DNA of 64,000 nucleotides from positions 4,030,001-4,094,000 of the forward strand of contig NZ_CP058552.1 of NCBI RefSeq assembly GCF_013401555.1, read 5' to 3'. Position 1 is the first letter of the stretch; every line of letters begins with the position of its first letter. This DNA is from Paenibacillus sp. E222 (GTDB taxonomy: Bacteria; Bacillota; Bacilli; Paenibacillales; Paenibacillaceae). The notes beneath the pieces were generated by a model. The model was not told where the DNA came from and did no database searches. It saw nothing but the letters and a program-made list of their open reading frames with translations. Made by a program: the position numbers and the translations under genes. Below, piece by piece: positions 55,304 through 63,589 of the stretch.

Positions 55304-56590
55304 ATGACAAATGGCACACATGATACAGATATGGTGAAGAAGGATCGCGCTGTGTTGGTGAGTCTGGTTACCGATGAGGTCAAACGTTCGGGTATTAACC
55401 CGGAGTACTCCCTTGAGGAGTTGGTAAAGCTCGCCGAGACGGCAGGTGTGGAAGTGCTGAGTGTATTGTCACAGAACCTGAAAACCCGGGACACCAAATG
55501 GTTCATTGGTAAGGGGAAAGTGGAAGAACTTCGTGCAGTAGCTGAGGAAATGGGAGCAACAACAGCTATTTTTGACCAGGAACTGTCCGGTGCTCAAGTT
55601 CGTAACCTGGAAGAAGCGTTGGATCTCAAAATTATTGACCGTACCCAACTGATTTTGGATATCTTTGCGCAGCGTGCCAACACGAGAGAAGGTATTATCC
55701 AAGTTGAACTGGCTCAGTTGAGCTATTTGCTGCCACGTTTGTCGGGTCACGGCAAGAATTTGTCCAGACTTGGCGGCGGAATTGGAACGCGGGGTCCGGG
55801 TGAAAGTAAACTGGAGACAGATCGTCGACATATTCGTGGTCGCATTGATGACTTGAAGCGTCATTTGGAAGAAGTGACACGTCATCGCAAGCTGCACCGG
55901 GAGCGTCGCAAAAAGACGGGGATCGTTCAGGTAGCGCTTGTAGGTTATACGAATGCGGGTAAATCCACCTTGCTTAAACAATTAACGGCGGCAGATGTGT
56001 ATATTCAAGACCAGCTGTTTGCCACACTGGATCCAACCTCTCGGACGATGGAACTGCCAAGTGGTAAAGAAATTGTACTCACAGATACGGTTGGCTTTAT
56101 ACAGAACCTTCCTCATGATCTGATTGCGGCTTTCCGTGCAACGCTGGAGGAAGTGAATGAAGCGGACCTTATATTACATGTGGTCGATGCATCGTCTGCA
56201 ATGCGTGAAGATCAGATGAAAACGGTACACACCATTTTGCAGCAACTGGGTTCAGGGGACAAGCCTCAATTGGTATTGTATAACAAAAAGGATGCTTGTA
56301 CGCCGGAGCAGCTTGAAATGCTTCCTTTGGATAAAGAACATATCAAAGTGAGCGCTCTGGATGCTGATGACTTGCAGAAAATTCGGGAGCTTATTCAGGC
56401 TGAATTGACCGGAGACACGAAACGGTTCCGTATTCCGGCTGAGCGTGGAGATCTTACGTCTGTACTTTACAAAATTGGTGATGTGGTTGAGACCACATTT
56501 GAAGATAATGATGTAATTTATGAAGTGGAACTGCAAAAAGGCGAATATGAGAAATTCGGTTATTTACTTGAAGATTTCATACAACTGTAA
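55304..56590 (+). CDS. hflX: Ribosome-associated GTPase HflX
   Basis: GTPase that rescues or splits stalled ribosomes, chiefly under stress. The 428-residue protein has the HflX N-terminal domain (AGVEVLSVLSQNLKTRDTKWFIGKGKVEEL), a coiled linker rich in Arg (LETDRRHIRGRIDDLKRHLEEVTRHRKLHRERRK), and a G domain: G1 GYTNAGKSTL, G3 DTVGFI, and G4 YNKKD. It is the B. subtilis ynbA counterpart. ATG 55304 is 15 bp after GTAGAAGGAGTG. Confidence 0.95.
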   Translation: MTNGTHDTDMVKKDRAVLVSLVTDEVKRSGINPEYSLEELVKLAETAGVEVLSVLSQNLKTRDTKWFIGKGKVEELRAVAEEMGATTAIFDQELSGAQVRNLEEALDLKIIDRTQLILDIFAQRANTREGIIQVELAQLSYLLPRLSGHGKNLSRLGGGIGTRGPGESKLETDRRHIRGRIDDLKRHLEEVTRHRKLHRERRKKTGIVQVALVGYTNAGKSTLLKQLTAADVYIQDQLFATLDPTSRTMELPSGKEIVLTDTVGFIQNLPHDLIAAFRATLEEVNEADLILHVVDASSAMREDQMKTVHTILQQLGSGDKPQLVLYNKKDACTPEQLEMLPLDKEHIKVSALDADDLQKIRELIQAELTGDTKRFRIPAERGDLTSVLYKIGDVVETTFEDNDVIYEVELQKGEYEKFGYLLEDFIQL

Positions 56591-56674
56591 CATCGATGAC
56601 ATATTTGTATGATAAGTTGACACGATAATTGATATTTGACGTCAGATTCGTGCTATGAAGGGGAATGAAGCAAG

Positions 56675-57928
56675 ATGGCAAGCTTTGATTCAGAGATTAT
56701 TGAACTTCAACAACAGGTTGAACGCCAGATTGAGGGGCAATTGCAACAGATTGATCGGATCACCGATCATAACCAGTGGAAAGTAATCAATGCGTTTCAA
56801 CGCAGAAAAGTCAGTGATTTTCACTTTGCGGGTTCAACGGGTTACGCGTATAACGATCGCGGGCGTGAGGTGCTTGATGAAGTATATGCCGATGTGTTTG
56901 GTGCAGAGGCGGCACTGGTGCGTCCGCATTTTGCATCAGGTACACATACTATTGCTACAGCTTTGTTCGGTGTGCTCCGTCCAGGTGACGAGTTGTTGTA
57001 CATTACGGGTAAGCCCTATGACACATTGCATAAAGTCATTGGCAAGCCTGGTGATGGAACAGGATCGTTACGGGATTTCGGCATTGGTTATCAAGAGACG
57101 GCTCTGTTAGAAGATGGCGGAGTAGATTGGGCAGCGGTCGAGAAAAGCATCCATGCAGCGACAAAAGTCATTGGCATTCAGCGCTCCAGAGGATATGATT
57201 GGAGATCTTCCTTCTGTATTGAGGAAATCGCTGATATGGTTGCACGTGTAAAGGCGATCAAGGAAGATGTCATCGTATTTGTGGATAACTGTTATGGTGA
57301 ATTCACGGAGGAACATGAACCAACTGAAATCGGGGTAGACCTGATGGCAGGATCACTGATTAAGAATCCCGGTGGAGGTCTGGCGGAAACCGGAGGATAC
57401 ATATGCGGGAAGGAAAAGTACGTACAATTGGCAGCCTATCGTCTGACTGCTCCCGGAATTGGCGGTGAGGTTGGTGCGATGTTGGGAACAACTCGTGGCA
57501 TCTACCAAGGACTTTACATGGCTCCGACAATTGTGGGACAGGCCATTAAAGGGAGTATATTCGCTGCAGCGATGTTTGCTGCATCCGGATTTGTAACCAA
57601 ACCGGCATGGAACGAAATGCGTACAGATCTGATTCAAGCTGTTCAATTCAGTTCGGCCGAGCATTTAATTGCCTTTGTGCAAGGAATACAGCGGGCTGCT
57701 GCAGTAGATAGCCATGTTGTTCCTGAACCGTGGGACATGCCGGGTTACGAGCATCCTGTCATCATGGCGGCAGGTACGTTTATACAGGGCGGAAGCCTTG
57801 AATTATCTGCAGATGCGCCTATCCGTGAGCCTTATATTGGCTATATGCAGGGCGGTTTAACGTACTCTCATGTTAAATATGGCGTTTTGATGGCACTACA
57901 GACCATGAAAGAACGTAAATTATTGTGA
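56675..57928 (+). CDS. ynbB: Methionine gamma-lyase family PLP enzyme (YnbB, aluminium-resistance-like)
   Basis: 417-residue fold type I PLP enzyme. Visible are ALVRPHFASGTHTIATALFGVLRPGDELLYITGKPYDTLH, VFVDNCYGEFTEEHEP with the cofactor Asp, and the likely Schiff-base lysine in LMAGSLIKNPGGGLA. Proteins of this group are annotated as aluminium resistance proteins or methionine gamma-lyases, with no firm biochemical role. The stop overlaps the first GlnR box upstream of glnR. It lies between hflX and glnR as in B. subtilis. Confidence 0.9.
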   Translation: MASFDSEIIELQQQVERQIEGQLQQIDRITDHNQWKVINAFQRRKVSDFHFAGSTGYAYNDRGREVLDEVYADVFGAEAALVRPHFASGTHTIATALFGVLRPGDELLYITGKPYDTLHKVIGKPGDGTGSLRDFGIGYQETALLEDGGVDWAAVEKSIHAATKVIGIQRSRGYDWRSSFCIEEIADMVARVKAIKEDVIVFVDNCYGEFTEEHEPTEIGVDLMAGSLIKNPGGGLAETGGYICGKEKYVQLAAYRLTAPGIGGEVGAMLGTTRGIYQGLYMAPTIVGQAIKGSIFAAAMFAASGFVTKPAWNEMRTDLIQAVQFSSAEHLIAFVQGIQRAAAVDSHVVPEPWDMPGYEHPVIMAAGTFIQGGSLELSADAPIREPYIGYMQGGLTYSHVKYGVLMALQTMKERKLL

Positions 57929-57940
57929 GTTTATCTAACA
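57924..57940 (+). promoter_or_regulatory. GlnR/TnrA box 1
   Basis: TGTGAGTTTATCTAACA is an exact match to TGTNAN7TNACA. It overlaps the last bases of ynbB and lies 6 bp before the glnR -35 element. GlnR bound here would repress glnRA in nitrogen excess. Confidence 0.75.
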
Positions 57941-57945
57941 CATCA

Positions 57946-57975
57946 TTGACACTTAGTAATAACTAAATGTACAAT
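57946..57975 (+). promoter_or_regulatory. glnR promoter with a second GlnR-like box
   Basis: TTGACA at 57946-57951 and TACAAT at 57970-57975 have an 18-bp spacer. TGACACTTAGTAATAACT overlaps the -35 and resembles the second B. subtilis glnR operator, which also starts TGACAC within the -35, but it has one extra base between the half sites. Confidence 0.7.
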
Positions 57976-58008
57976 AGAGTGAAGAATAGATGACTGGAAG
58001 GTTGATGA

Positions 58009-58425
58009 ATGATGGGTGACGAAATTCGCAGAAATATGGCCTTATTCCCGATAGGTATTGTAATGAAACTAACGGATCTGTCCGCGCGTCAGATTCGTTA
58101 TTATGAGCAGCACAGTTTGATTGTTCCTGCGAGAACGTCAGGTAATCAGCGTTTGTTCTCTTTCAATGACGTAGAACGATTGCTGGAAATCAAGGCTCTG
58201 ATTGAAAAAGGAGTTAACATTGCGGGCATTAAACAAGTGATGAATCCTGTATCCAAAGAGTCAGAAGAAGCAACGGTTATTACAGCCGATACGGAAGTGA
58301 AACGCAGAGAGCTGTCGGACTCCCAACTGCATCGTCTGCTTAAACAACAACTGGTGTCAGGTAAGAGACCTGGACAAGTATCTCTCATCCAGGGAGAGCT
58401 TTCCCGATTCTTTAATAAAAAATAA
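58009..58425 (+). CDS. glnR: Nitrogen-metabolism repressor GlnR
   Basis: MerR-family repressor of glnRA and other nitrogen genes, activated by feedback-inhibited glutamine synthetase. The 138-residue protein has an N-terminal winged helix (FPIGIVMKLTDLSARQIRYYEQHSLIVPARTSGNQRLFS; LEIKALIEKGVNIAGIKQVM) and the characteristic C-terminal tail that contacts glutamine synthetase (QLHRLLKQQL...GELSRFFNKK). ATG 58009 follows GGAAGG. It is upstream of glnA, which it autoregulates together with itself via the boxes at 57924 and 57947. Confidence 0.96.
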   Translation: MMGDEIRRNMALFPIGIVMKLTDLSARQIRYYEQHSLIVPARTSGNQRLFSFNDVERLLEIKALIEKGVNIAGIKQVMNPVSKESEEATVITADTEVKRRELSDSQLHRLLKQQLVSGKRPGQVSLIQGELSRFFNKK

Positions 58426-58554
58426 GTTCGTATAACCTCGTAGGTCAGGGGAAATCCTGCTTTTGGGTAGGAGGACTCCTTGACCCGTGCAATATTCTAA
58501 TGTACAAATATAACAGGCAAGCCAAATACGCAGAGAAGAAAGGGAGAGGGTATC

Positions 58555-59883
58555 GTGAGTTTTACTAAAGAAGACATACTACGCATCTCAAAAGAAGAGA
58601 ATGTACGATTCATTCGTTTGCAATTTACCGATCTGCTTGGATCAATCAAAAACGTTGAGATCCCTGTGAGCCAGCTTACCAAGGCTCTGGACAATAAAAT
58701 GATGTTTGATGGATCTTCCATTGAAGGTTATGTGCGTATTGAAGAGTCCGACATGTACCTCTATCCTGATCTTGATTCTTGGCTCATTTTCCCTTGGGTA
58801 GCCGAGAACCGTGTTGCTCGACTGATTTGCGACGTATATCTTCCGGATGGTAATCCGTTTCCAGGAGATCCGCGTGGCATCTTGAAACGAAACCTGAAAG
58901 AAGCCGAAGAAATGGGATTCACTTCCTTCAACGTCGGTCCTGAACCAGAGTTCTTCTTGTTCAAAACAGACGAAAAAGGAAACCCGACTAACGAACTGAA
59001 TGACCAAGGTGGATATTTCGACCTTGCGCCTACGGATCTTGGTGAAAACTGTCGTCGTGACATCGTTATCACACTTGAAGAAATGGGCTTTGAGATCGAA
59101 GCTTCCCACCATGAGGTAGCTCCAGGTCAGCATGAGATCGACTTTAAATATGCTGATGCTCTTAAAGCAGCAGACCAGATCCAAACGTTCAAACTTGTTG
59201 TTAAAACGATTGCACGTCAGCATGGTCTACATGCTACCTTTATGCCGAAACCGCTGTTTGGTATGAACGGTTCCGGTATGCACTGTAACCAATCCTTGTT
59301 CCAAGGTAAAGTGAACGCATTCGTAGACGAGTCGGACGAGCTGGGTCTGAGCAAAACTGCACGTCACTTCATGGCTGGAACTTTGAAGCATGCGCGTGCG
59401 TTTGCAGCAATTACGAACCCAACTGTGAACTCATACAAACGTCTTGTACCAGGTTATGAAGCCCCTTGTTATGTAGCATGGTCCGCCAGTAACCGTAGCC
59501 CAATGATCCGTATTCCAGCTTCCCGTGGTCTGAGTACACGTGTTGAGGTTCGTAATCCGGATCCGGCTGCTAACCCTTACTTGGCTTTGGCTGTTTTATT
59601 GAAAGCAGGTCTGGACGGAATCAAACGTGAGCTTTCCTTACCAGCTCCGATTGACCGCAACATCTACATCATGTCAGAAGAAGAGCGTGTGGAAGAAGGC
59701 ATTCCAAGCTTGCCAGCTGACCTGAAAGAAGCATTGAACGAATTGATCCGCAGCGAAGTTATCTGTGATGCTCTCGGCGACCACGCCCTGGCTCACTTCT
59801 ACGAGCTGAAAGAAATTGAGTGGGATATGTATCGTACACAAGTCCACCAATGGGAACGCGATCAATATATCACGTTGTACTAA
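58555..59883 (+). CDS. glnA: Glutamine synthetase type I
   Basis: Converts glutamate and ammonia to glutamine with ATP. The 442-residue protein is of the GSI-alpha, feedback-regulated type: [62 protein letters not shown] (with flexible loop Glu-side residues), and [34 protein letters not shown]. The tyrosine adenylylation site of GSI-beta is absent, as expected for Bacilli. GTG 58555 follows AAAGGGAGAGGG. It forms a dicistronic unit with glnR and ends at the terminator at 59924. Confidence 0.97.
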   Translation: MSFTKEDILRISKEENVRFIRLQFTDLLGSIKNVEIPVSQLTKALDNKMMFDGSSIEGYVRIEESDMYLYPDLDSWLIFPWVAENRVARLICDVYLPDGNPFPGDPRGILKRNLKEAEEMGFTSFNVGPEPEFFLFKTDEKGNPTNELNDQGGYFDLAPTDLGENCRRDIVITLEEMGFEIEASHHEVAPGQHEIDFKYADALKAADQIQTFKLVVKTIARQHGLHATFMPKPLFGMNGSGMHCNQSLFQGKVNAFVDESDELGLSKTARHFMAGTLKHARAFAAITNPTVNSYKRLVPGYEAPCYVAWSASNRSPMIRIPASRGLSTRVEVRNPDPAANPYLALAVLLKAGLDGIKRELSLPAPIDRNIYIMSEEERVEEGIPSLPADLKEALNELIRSEVICDALGDHALAHFYELKEIEWDMYRTQVHQWERDQYITLY

Positions 59884-59923
59884 TTAAAAAAACCTTGTAA
59901 CTACGGGGTTTTGAAGGAATGAG

Positions 59924-59990
59924 CCGGGGGACGTTTGGAGGGAATTGCACTTCTATTGAGGTTGCGTCCCCCAAACGTCCCCCGGTTTTT
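59924..59990 (+). terminator. Terminator of glnA, merging with the integrase remnant
   Basis: CCGGGGGACGTTTGG (59924-59938) pairs perfectly with CCAAACGTCCCCCGG (59971-59985), loop of 32 bases, then five T. The right arm is at the same time the 3' coding end of the minus-strand integrase remnant (KPGDVWG), so an invaded sequence has become, or already was, the glnA terminator. A weaker stem AAAACC/GGGTTTT precedes it at 59886-59912. Confidence 0.7.
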
Positions 59991-60475
59991 GATTTTCTGA
60001 TCCAAAAATACGGGAAGTGTACTCTCCATACTTATCAATGTTCCGCTTTTCTAGCTTTTTAGAAATATGAGCATACACATCGGATGTAATTTGCACACTG
60101 CCATGCCCAAGCTGCTCTTGTACAAATTTGATGTCAGCCCCAGCTTCTAGCATGATCACAGCATAGGTATGTCTCAAGGAATGAATTGTTAATTCCTCAC
60201 TCAAACCAGCCTTTCTCAAAATTCTCTTTGAAGCATTAAAGAGACTAGATTTAGGCATCGGACTACCATCATTTCCTGCACAAGACCAGGTTTAAATCGT
60301 GTCTGTACATTGACTCCCCTAAATTGATCTTATTTTGATTCTGCCATGAAGCATGATATCTCAAATCATTTATGATTCCGTTACTTACGCTAATTGTGCG
60401 GGTAGAATTTCCGGTTTTTGTATCTCCGAAAAGTTCGTCCTCGTCTTCAGCTTGAAAATCGAGTGTTTCATCCAC
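59953..60475 (-). pseudogene. Truncated, frameshifted phage-type tyrosine integrase
   Basis: C-terminal part of a tyrosine recombinase. The downstream segment (59953-60258) carries HSLRHTYAVIMLEAGADIKFVQEQLGHGSVQITSDVYAHIS, with the catalytic Arg, His and Tyr. The upstream segment (60269-60475) reads VDETLDFQAEDEDELFGDTKTGN and HDLNLVLCRK before a stop. The two join if one A of the AAA near 60283 is removed (LCRNDGSPMPKSS), so a one-base insertion broke the gene. The N-terminal SAM-like core-binding domain and the first catalytic Arg are missing: two stops occur directly upstream of the conserved start of the fragment. It is inactive and marks a former prophage or integrative element. Confidence 0.88.
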
Positions 60476-60492
60476 GTATCACTAGCGATCAT

Positions 60493-60726
60493 ATGGTTCA
60501 CCTACTAAATGAAATACAAAAGTATATGAACGGTGGATTGGTTTACATCCCTAAATCAAAAGGTTTGCGTAAAAAATGGGGTGAAAATTCAGGCAGCAGA
60601 AAAATTTTGAATCTTAGAAATGATGAAATCCGGCAAAAGTTTCTCGATGGTGACACTATCGATCAACTTTCAGATCGATTTTGCCTTTCAAGCGATACTA
60701 TTAAAAAGATCGTTTATACAAAATAA
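60493..60726 (+). pseudogene. 5'-truncated CD3324-like DNA-binding gene
   Basis: A 77-residue frame whose main body, LLNEIQKYMNGGLVYIPKSKGLRKKWGENSGSRKILNLRNDEIRQKF then LSSDTIKKIVY, matches the CD3324/Mor-type family (YIPK, WGE-SG-R, a C-terminal helix-turn-helix). The usual first 10-13 residues are missing; ATG 60493 is internal, without a ribosome binding site. The frame opened upstream at 60418 reads through the integrase remnant and is spurious. Its 5' end and the integrase 5' end meet at the same junction near 60478-60493, indicating a deletion that fused two genes back to back. Confidence 0.6.
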
Positions 60727-60888
60727 TAGTTTAACAAAAGTCGCATTGGAAGAAATTCTAATGTGACTTTTTTGTGTATAGTATAGTTTAAATTGTTTAC
60801 TACATATTTTTAAGCTTTTACTATCGTTACAATAACATATAAAAGAAGTAGTTGATTTTACTTCATAAAAACTGCAGGGGGATAACAA

Positions 60889-61908
60889 ATGAATGATTTT
60901 TTTAGATTTGATACTGATGAAGAACGGCGGGCGTTATTAATCAGAGCAAGGAAAGTCGCTTTATCTGCAATTCGAAAGTATGCCTTAGAATGGGATAGCA
61001 TCCAGTTTATTCAACTATCCGATACGATCACGTATAAAATTGAAACCAGTACAGATAACAATTATTTACTTCGCATTCATTCGGACCGATTAAGCAGAGA
61101 GGAAATTCGTTCGGAACTCCTACTGTTACAAGCACTGAACAAATCGAAAGATCTAAATGTACCAGAAGGGATGGCAAGTTGTGATGGTATTTATGTATTG
61201 GACATCGAAACAGAGATAGGATATAGGCGCCCTTATGTAACGATGATGCGGTGGATAGAGGGTGAAAAAGCAGCAGGTGAATTTACAGATAGTCAAGCAT
61301 ATAATATAGGTGTATTGATGAGCAGGCTCCATGCAGCAGCAAAGGATTTCAATCCACCTTCTGATTTTGTAAGACCTACTTGGGGAGTAGAAAGTTTTAA
61401 ACGTGAAATGGGTAAGTTGGAACTTTACTATGAACGTTTTTTATCCGAAGAGGGATGGAAGCTGTATCAAGATGCAGCTGAGAAGGTTGTATCCCAACTT
61501 ACCACTATGCATCCAAGTGAACATAACTATGGGCTCATTCATGCTGATTTACATACCGGTAATATGGTTTTTAAGGATAATGAACCCTATCCGATTGATT
61601 TTGGAAGATGTGGGTACGGATATTATCTCTACGATATGGCAGGCACCATATTGGAGCTTTGGCCAAAGCATCGATGGATGCTTATCCAAGGTTATGAGAG
61701 TATTAGGAAGTTGGAAACGGACTATATTCGGGATCTGGAATGTTTTTTTGTCATGTTCATGATCGAGAATTGCTGCCATCACTCCTCTGATCCAAGAGAA
61801 ACAACCAGTTTAATCGATGAACAAAAGTATGCCCAAGCATACATAAGAGAATATTTAAATGGTAATCCATTTTTATTCGAAGTGATCGAGCCTGTAAATG
61901 TGGATTAA
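60889..61908 (+). CDS. APH-fold phosphotransferase
   Basis: A 339-residue small-molecule kinase of the aminoglycoside/choline/homoserine-type phosphotransferase fold. Motifs: the substrate-side lysine region YLLRIHSDR (diverged), the catalytic loop GLIHADLHTGNMVF (H-x-D-x5-N, catalytic Asp) and the metal-binding Asp in PIDFGRCGYG. It is similar in length to the SrkA/HSK-II-like group. The substrate is unknown, and antibiotic resistance cannot be inferred. ATG follows CAGGGGG. It sits alone within decayed mobile DNA and appears intact. Confidence 0.83.
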   Translation: MNDFFRFDTDEERRALLIRARKVALSAIRKYALEWDSIQFIQLSDTITYKIETSTDNNYLLRIHSDRLSREEIRSELLLLQALNKSKDLNVPEGMASCDGIYVLDIETEIGYRRPYVTMMRWIEGEKAAGEFTDSQAYNIGVLMSRLHAAAKDFNPPSDFVRPTWGVESFKREMGKLELYYERFLSEEGWKLYQDAAEKVVSQLTTMHPSEHNYGLIHADLHTGNMVFKDNEPYPIDFGRCGYGYYLYDMAGTILELWPKHRWMLIQGYESIRKLETDYIRDLECFFVMFMIENCCHHSSDPRETTSLIDEQKYAQAYIREYLNGNPFLFEVIEPVNVD

Positions 61909-62093
61909 TACTAACCGATAACGGGCTAAAATAATGATATCTTATGGTGATGATTTACAATAGGTCGCTGTTTAGAGTGTTTGTTCATATCATCAAGTTT
62001 TAAAAACGTGAGCTATGACTTCGAGTTTATATAAGATCTACTTGTGTACTTAGCGCTGAAACTTTTCTGTTTATTATGAAGATTTATACTTAT
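61909..62093. other. Gap downstream of the APH-fold gene
   Basis: About 185 bp without a credible frame or hairpin. Composition is AT-rich, typical of the decayed zone. Confidence 0.4.
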
Positions 62094-62288
62094 TCATGAA
62101 GTTTGTCCGATCCAGTTGTTCTTCAGCTTCTCTAGTTCCCCTTCATTTTCGGGGTATATTTTGACGGAGCTGTTTGGGTCGTTTCGTGATTTTTTAAACT
62201 GGCATTGAGTTGGAATGAAGGCGACTCGAATTGGTGGGTCGTCTTTTTTCTTTTCTAGGGGCTTGATGGTTTGCGCCGGATGTTCAGG
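62094..62288 (-). pseudogene. Unrecognised gene fragment on the minus strand
   Basis: A 65-codon open frame without a start codon, from a TGA at 62289 to a TGA at 62094. It reads EHPAQTIKPLEKKKDDPPIR then VAFIPTQCQFKKSRNDPNSS and ends ELEKLKNNWIGQTS. Residue composition (Lys, Asp, Pro, Asn) looks like protein, but length and lack of a start make chance possible. Probably the 3' end of a lost gene. Confidence 0.3.
62218..62249 (+). terminator. Terminator-like hairpin in the decayed zone
   Basis: AAGGCGACTC, loop of eight, GGGTCGTCTT and then a T-run. No intact gene ends here, so it may be a relic. It overlaps the minus-strand fragment above, which argues that one of the two is not functional. 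Confidence 0.5.
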
Positions 62289-62532
62289 TCAGCGAGATGC
62301 CAAATACGGTTGAGGCATTATGGAATATCGAGCTTTTATATGGAAAGCATCCGTCCTATACGGAGAGTAGGTATGCGGTAAAGTTAACAACAAAGCTGGA
62401 GGGGGAGCTTCGAAGTGCTCCTTGGTCATCGATTTGAGGGATAAGTTCGATGAGTTCCTCAGAGATTTTAATGTTTTTGGAAGTATGGAGAAGGCAGAGC
62501 TGCATCAAACCATTGATTATGTGAAGCTTTAA
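62264..62532 (+). pseudogene. Frameshifted fragment of an unrecognised gene
   Basis: One frame reads APDVQVSEMPNTVEALWNIE and LLYGKHPSYTESRYAVKLTT then KLEGELRSAPW, ending at a stop near 62435. In another frame the text continues as LVIDLRDKFDEFLRDFNVFG and MEKAELHQTIDYVKL, ending at TAA 62530-62532. The junction near 62415-62425 fits a one- or two-base frameshift. Both halves have protein-like composition. I do not recognise the family; the 5' end is lost, with stops upstream. Confidence 0.5.
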
Positions 62533-62662
62533 ACTTCATATTCTGCAGAATTAGCATAATGTATTTATTAAGAACCCCTTTTATATCTTTAAAGCCTCTA
62601 ATCCAATTGGACACTCGAAGCCACCTCAGATACACTAAATGAAATGAGGAGAGCGTCCATGA

Positions 62663-62878
62663 AAAGATGGAAACGGGGAGGTTACAGTCCCATCACACAC
62701 GTTGAAAACAGCATTAATCAATCCTCAGTATGATCCTTTACAGACTTACGTTTCTCGGTTGGAGCGTCCAGAATGGGTAGCTGTAGGAATGATGGGAAAA
62801 CTTCTGATAAGAAATGATGGCACATGTCGAGAGAACGGGTACTGTATAGAACGTTATTTCATTTTTTTGTATATGTAA
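62663..62878 (+). pseudogene. Peptidase_G2-like phage tail fragment
   Basis: An open frame of 72 codons without a start codon. It reads DGNGEVTVPSHTLKTALINP, then QYDPLQTYVSRLERPEWVAV, then GMMGKLLIRNDGTCRENGYC, ending at TAA. The pattern YDP..Y..R..RPEWvaVG..GK..vr.DGtC..ggyC is the hallmark of the Peptidase_G2 (IMC autoproteolytic cleavage) domain found at the C-terminus of phage tail-associated proteins. The upstream part is absent (stop TGA at 62660-62662), and the terminal residues are replaced by unrelated sequence. A further sign of a decayed prophage. Confidence 0.65.
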
Positions 62879-63010
62879 AACCGCTTTACAGCGGTGTAAG
62901 CGTAAGTTAATCAAATTATCGAACAGAGCAGTAAAATGTTGTTGTTGAAAGATGTAAAAAGGAAAAGCTTTTAGTTAGAATCTGAAAAAGATATTTTAAA
63001 GGAATCAACA

Positions 63011-63042
63011 AAAAACGAGCCTTAGTAACTGAGGCTCGTTTG
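63011..63042 (+). terminator. Terminator hairpin in the decayed zone
   Basis: AAACGAGCCTTAG, loop TAA, CTGAGGCTCGTTT, with T-rich sequence after and A-rich before. It could terminate in either direction. It lies 548 bp before the AbiGi-like gene. Confidence 0.7.
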
Positions 63043-63394
63043 TGCAGAAGCCACTATTGGCTCCAAAAGTTGTGATTGGTTTAAGACAGTGGTTTCTCAC
63101 TGACCAAATAGCGATAACAATTCTACCCTATTTCAGAGAATTTGACCATACTTTAGCTTTATAGTTATTGTCCTTGGTTCGAGACCAGAACCGTGCTGGA
63201 ATGGACAAAAACTTAGTCCGATTGCCGATTAGATATAAATCTAAGCATTGAGCATATCACTTAAAACCTCATTAAGTACCGTAACACATGTAAATGGGCC
63301 TTGCAGGGCCAGAATAACGTACAGTTCAATTACGGCCATCCAGACCTAAGTTTGGATGAGAAGGAAAAGAGTTTCGACCAGTAGGCCCGTATCG
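63043..63394. other. Gap in the decayed zone
   Basis: About 350 bp in which I see no intact frame. It holds only short, stop-broken frames and no clear promoter. AGGGCC/GGCCTT-type short palindromes are present but not conspicuous. Confidence 0.35.
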
Positions 63395-63532
63395 TCAATA
63401 GTTATTAAAAAAACCAAGTTCTTTTGCTTCTTCGACGTTAATGCCTAACCCAAAGTGTCTATCTCTATTTTTCCTTATATCTTTAAACTTATGTAAACCA
63501 AAATGCGTCCTCTTAATCCATAAGGTATAATT
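63395..63532 (-). pseudogene. C-terminal fragment of an unrecognised gene
   Basis: A 46-codon minus-strand frame without a start codon. It reads TLWIKRTHFGLHKFKDIRK, then NRDRHFGLGINVEEAKELG and FFNNY before TGA. The text is protein-like (the two copies of HFGL are noticeable), with an upstream stop just before residue 1. It may be the end of a gene cut off when the AbiGi-like gene arrived, or a chance frame. Confidence 0.3.
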
Positions 63533-63589
63533 TTATAGTAAATGATTCTTTCAGTTAGCAATATAACTTAAAATCTATAGGAGACTCTA

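Noticed and set aside
60418..60492. N-terminal extension of the CD3324-like gene from 60418
   Set aside because: It reads through the reverse complement of the integrase remnant (RPRLQLENRVF), so it is not native sequence.
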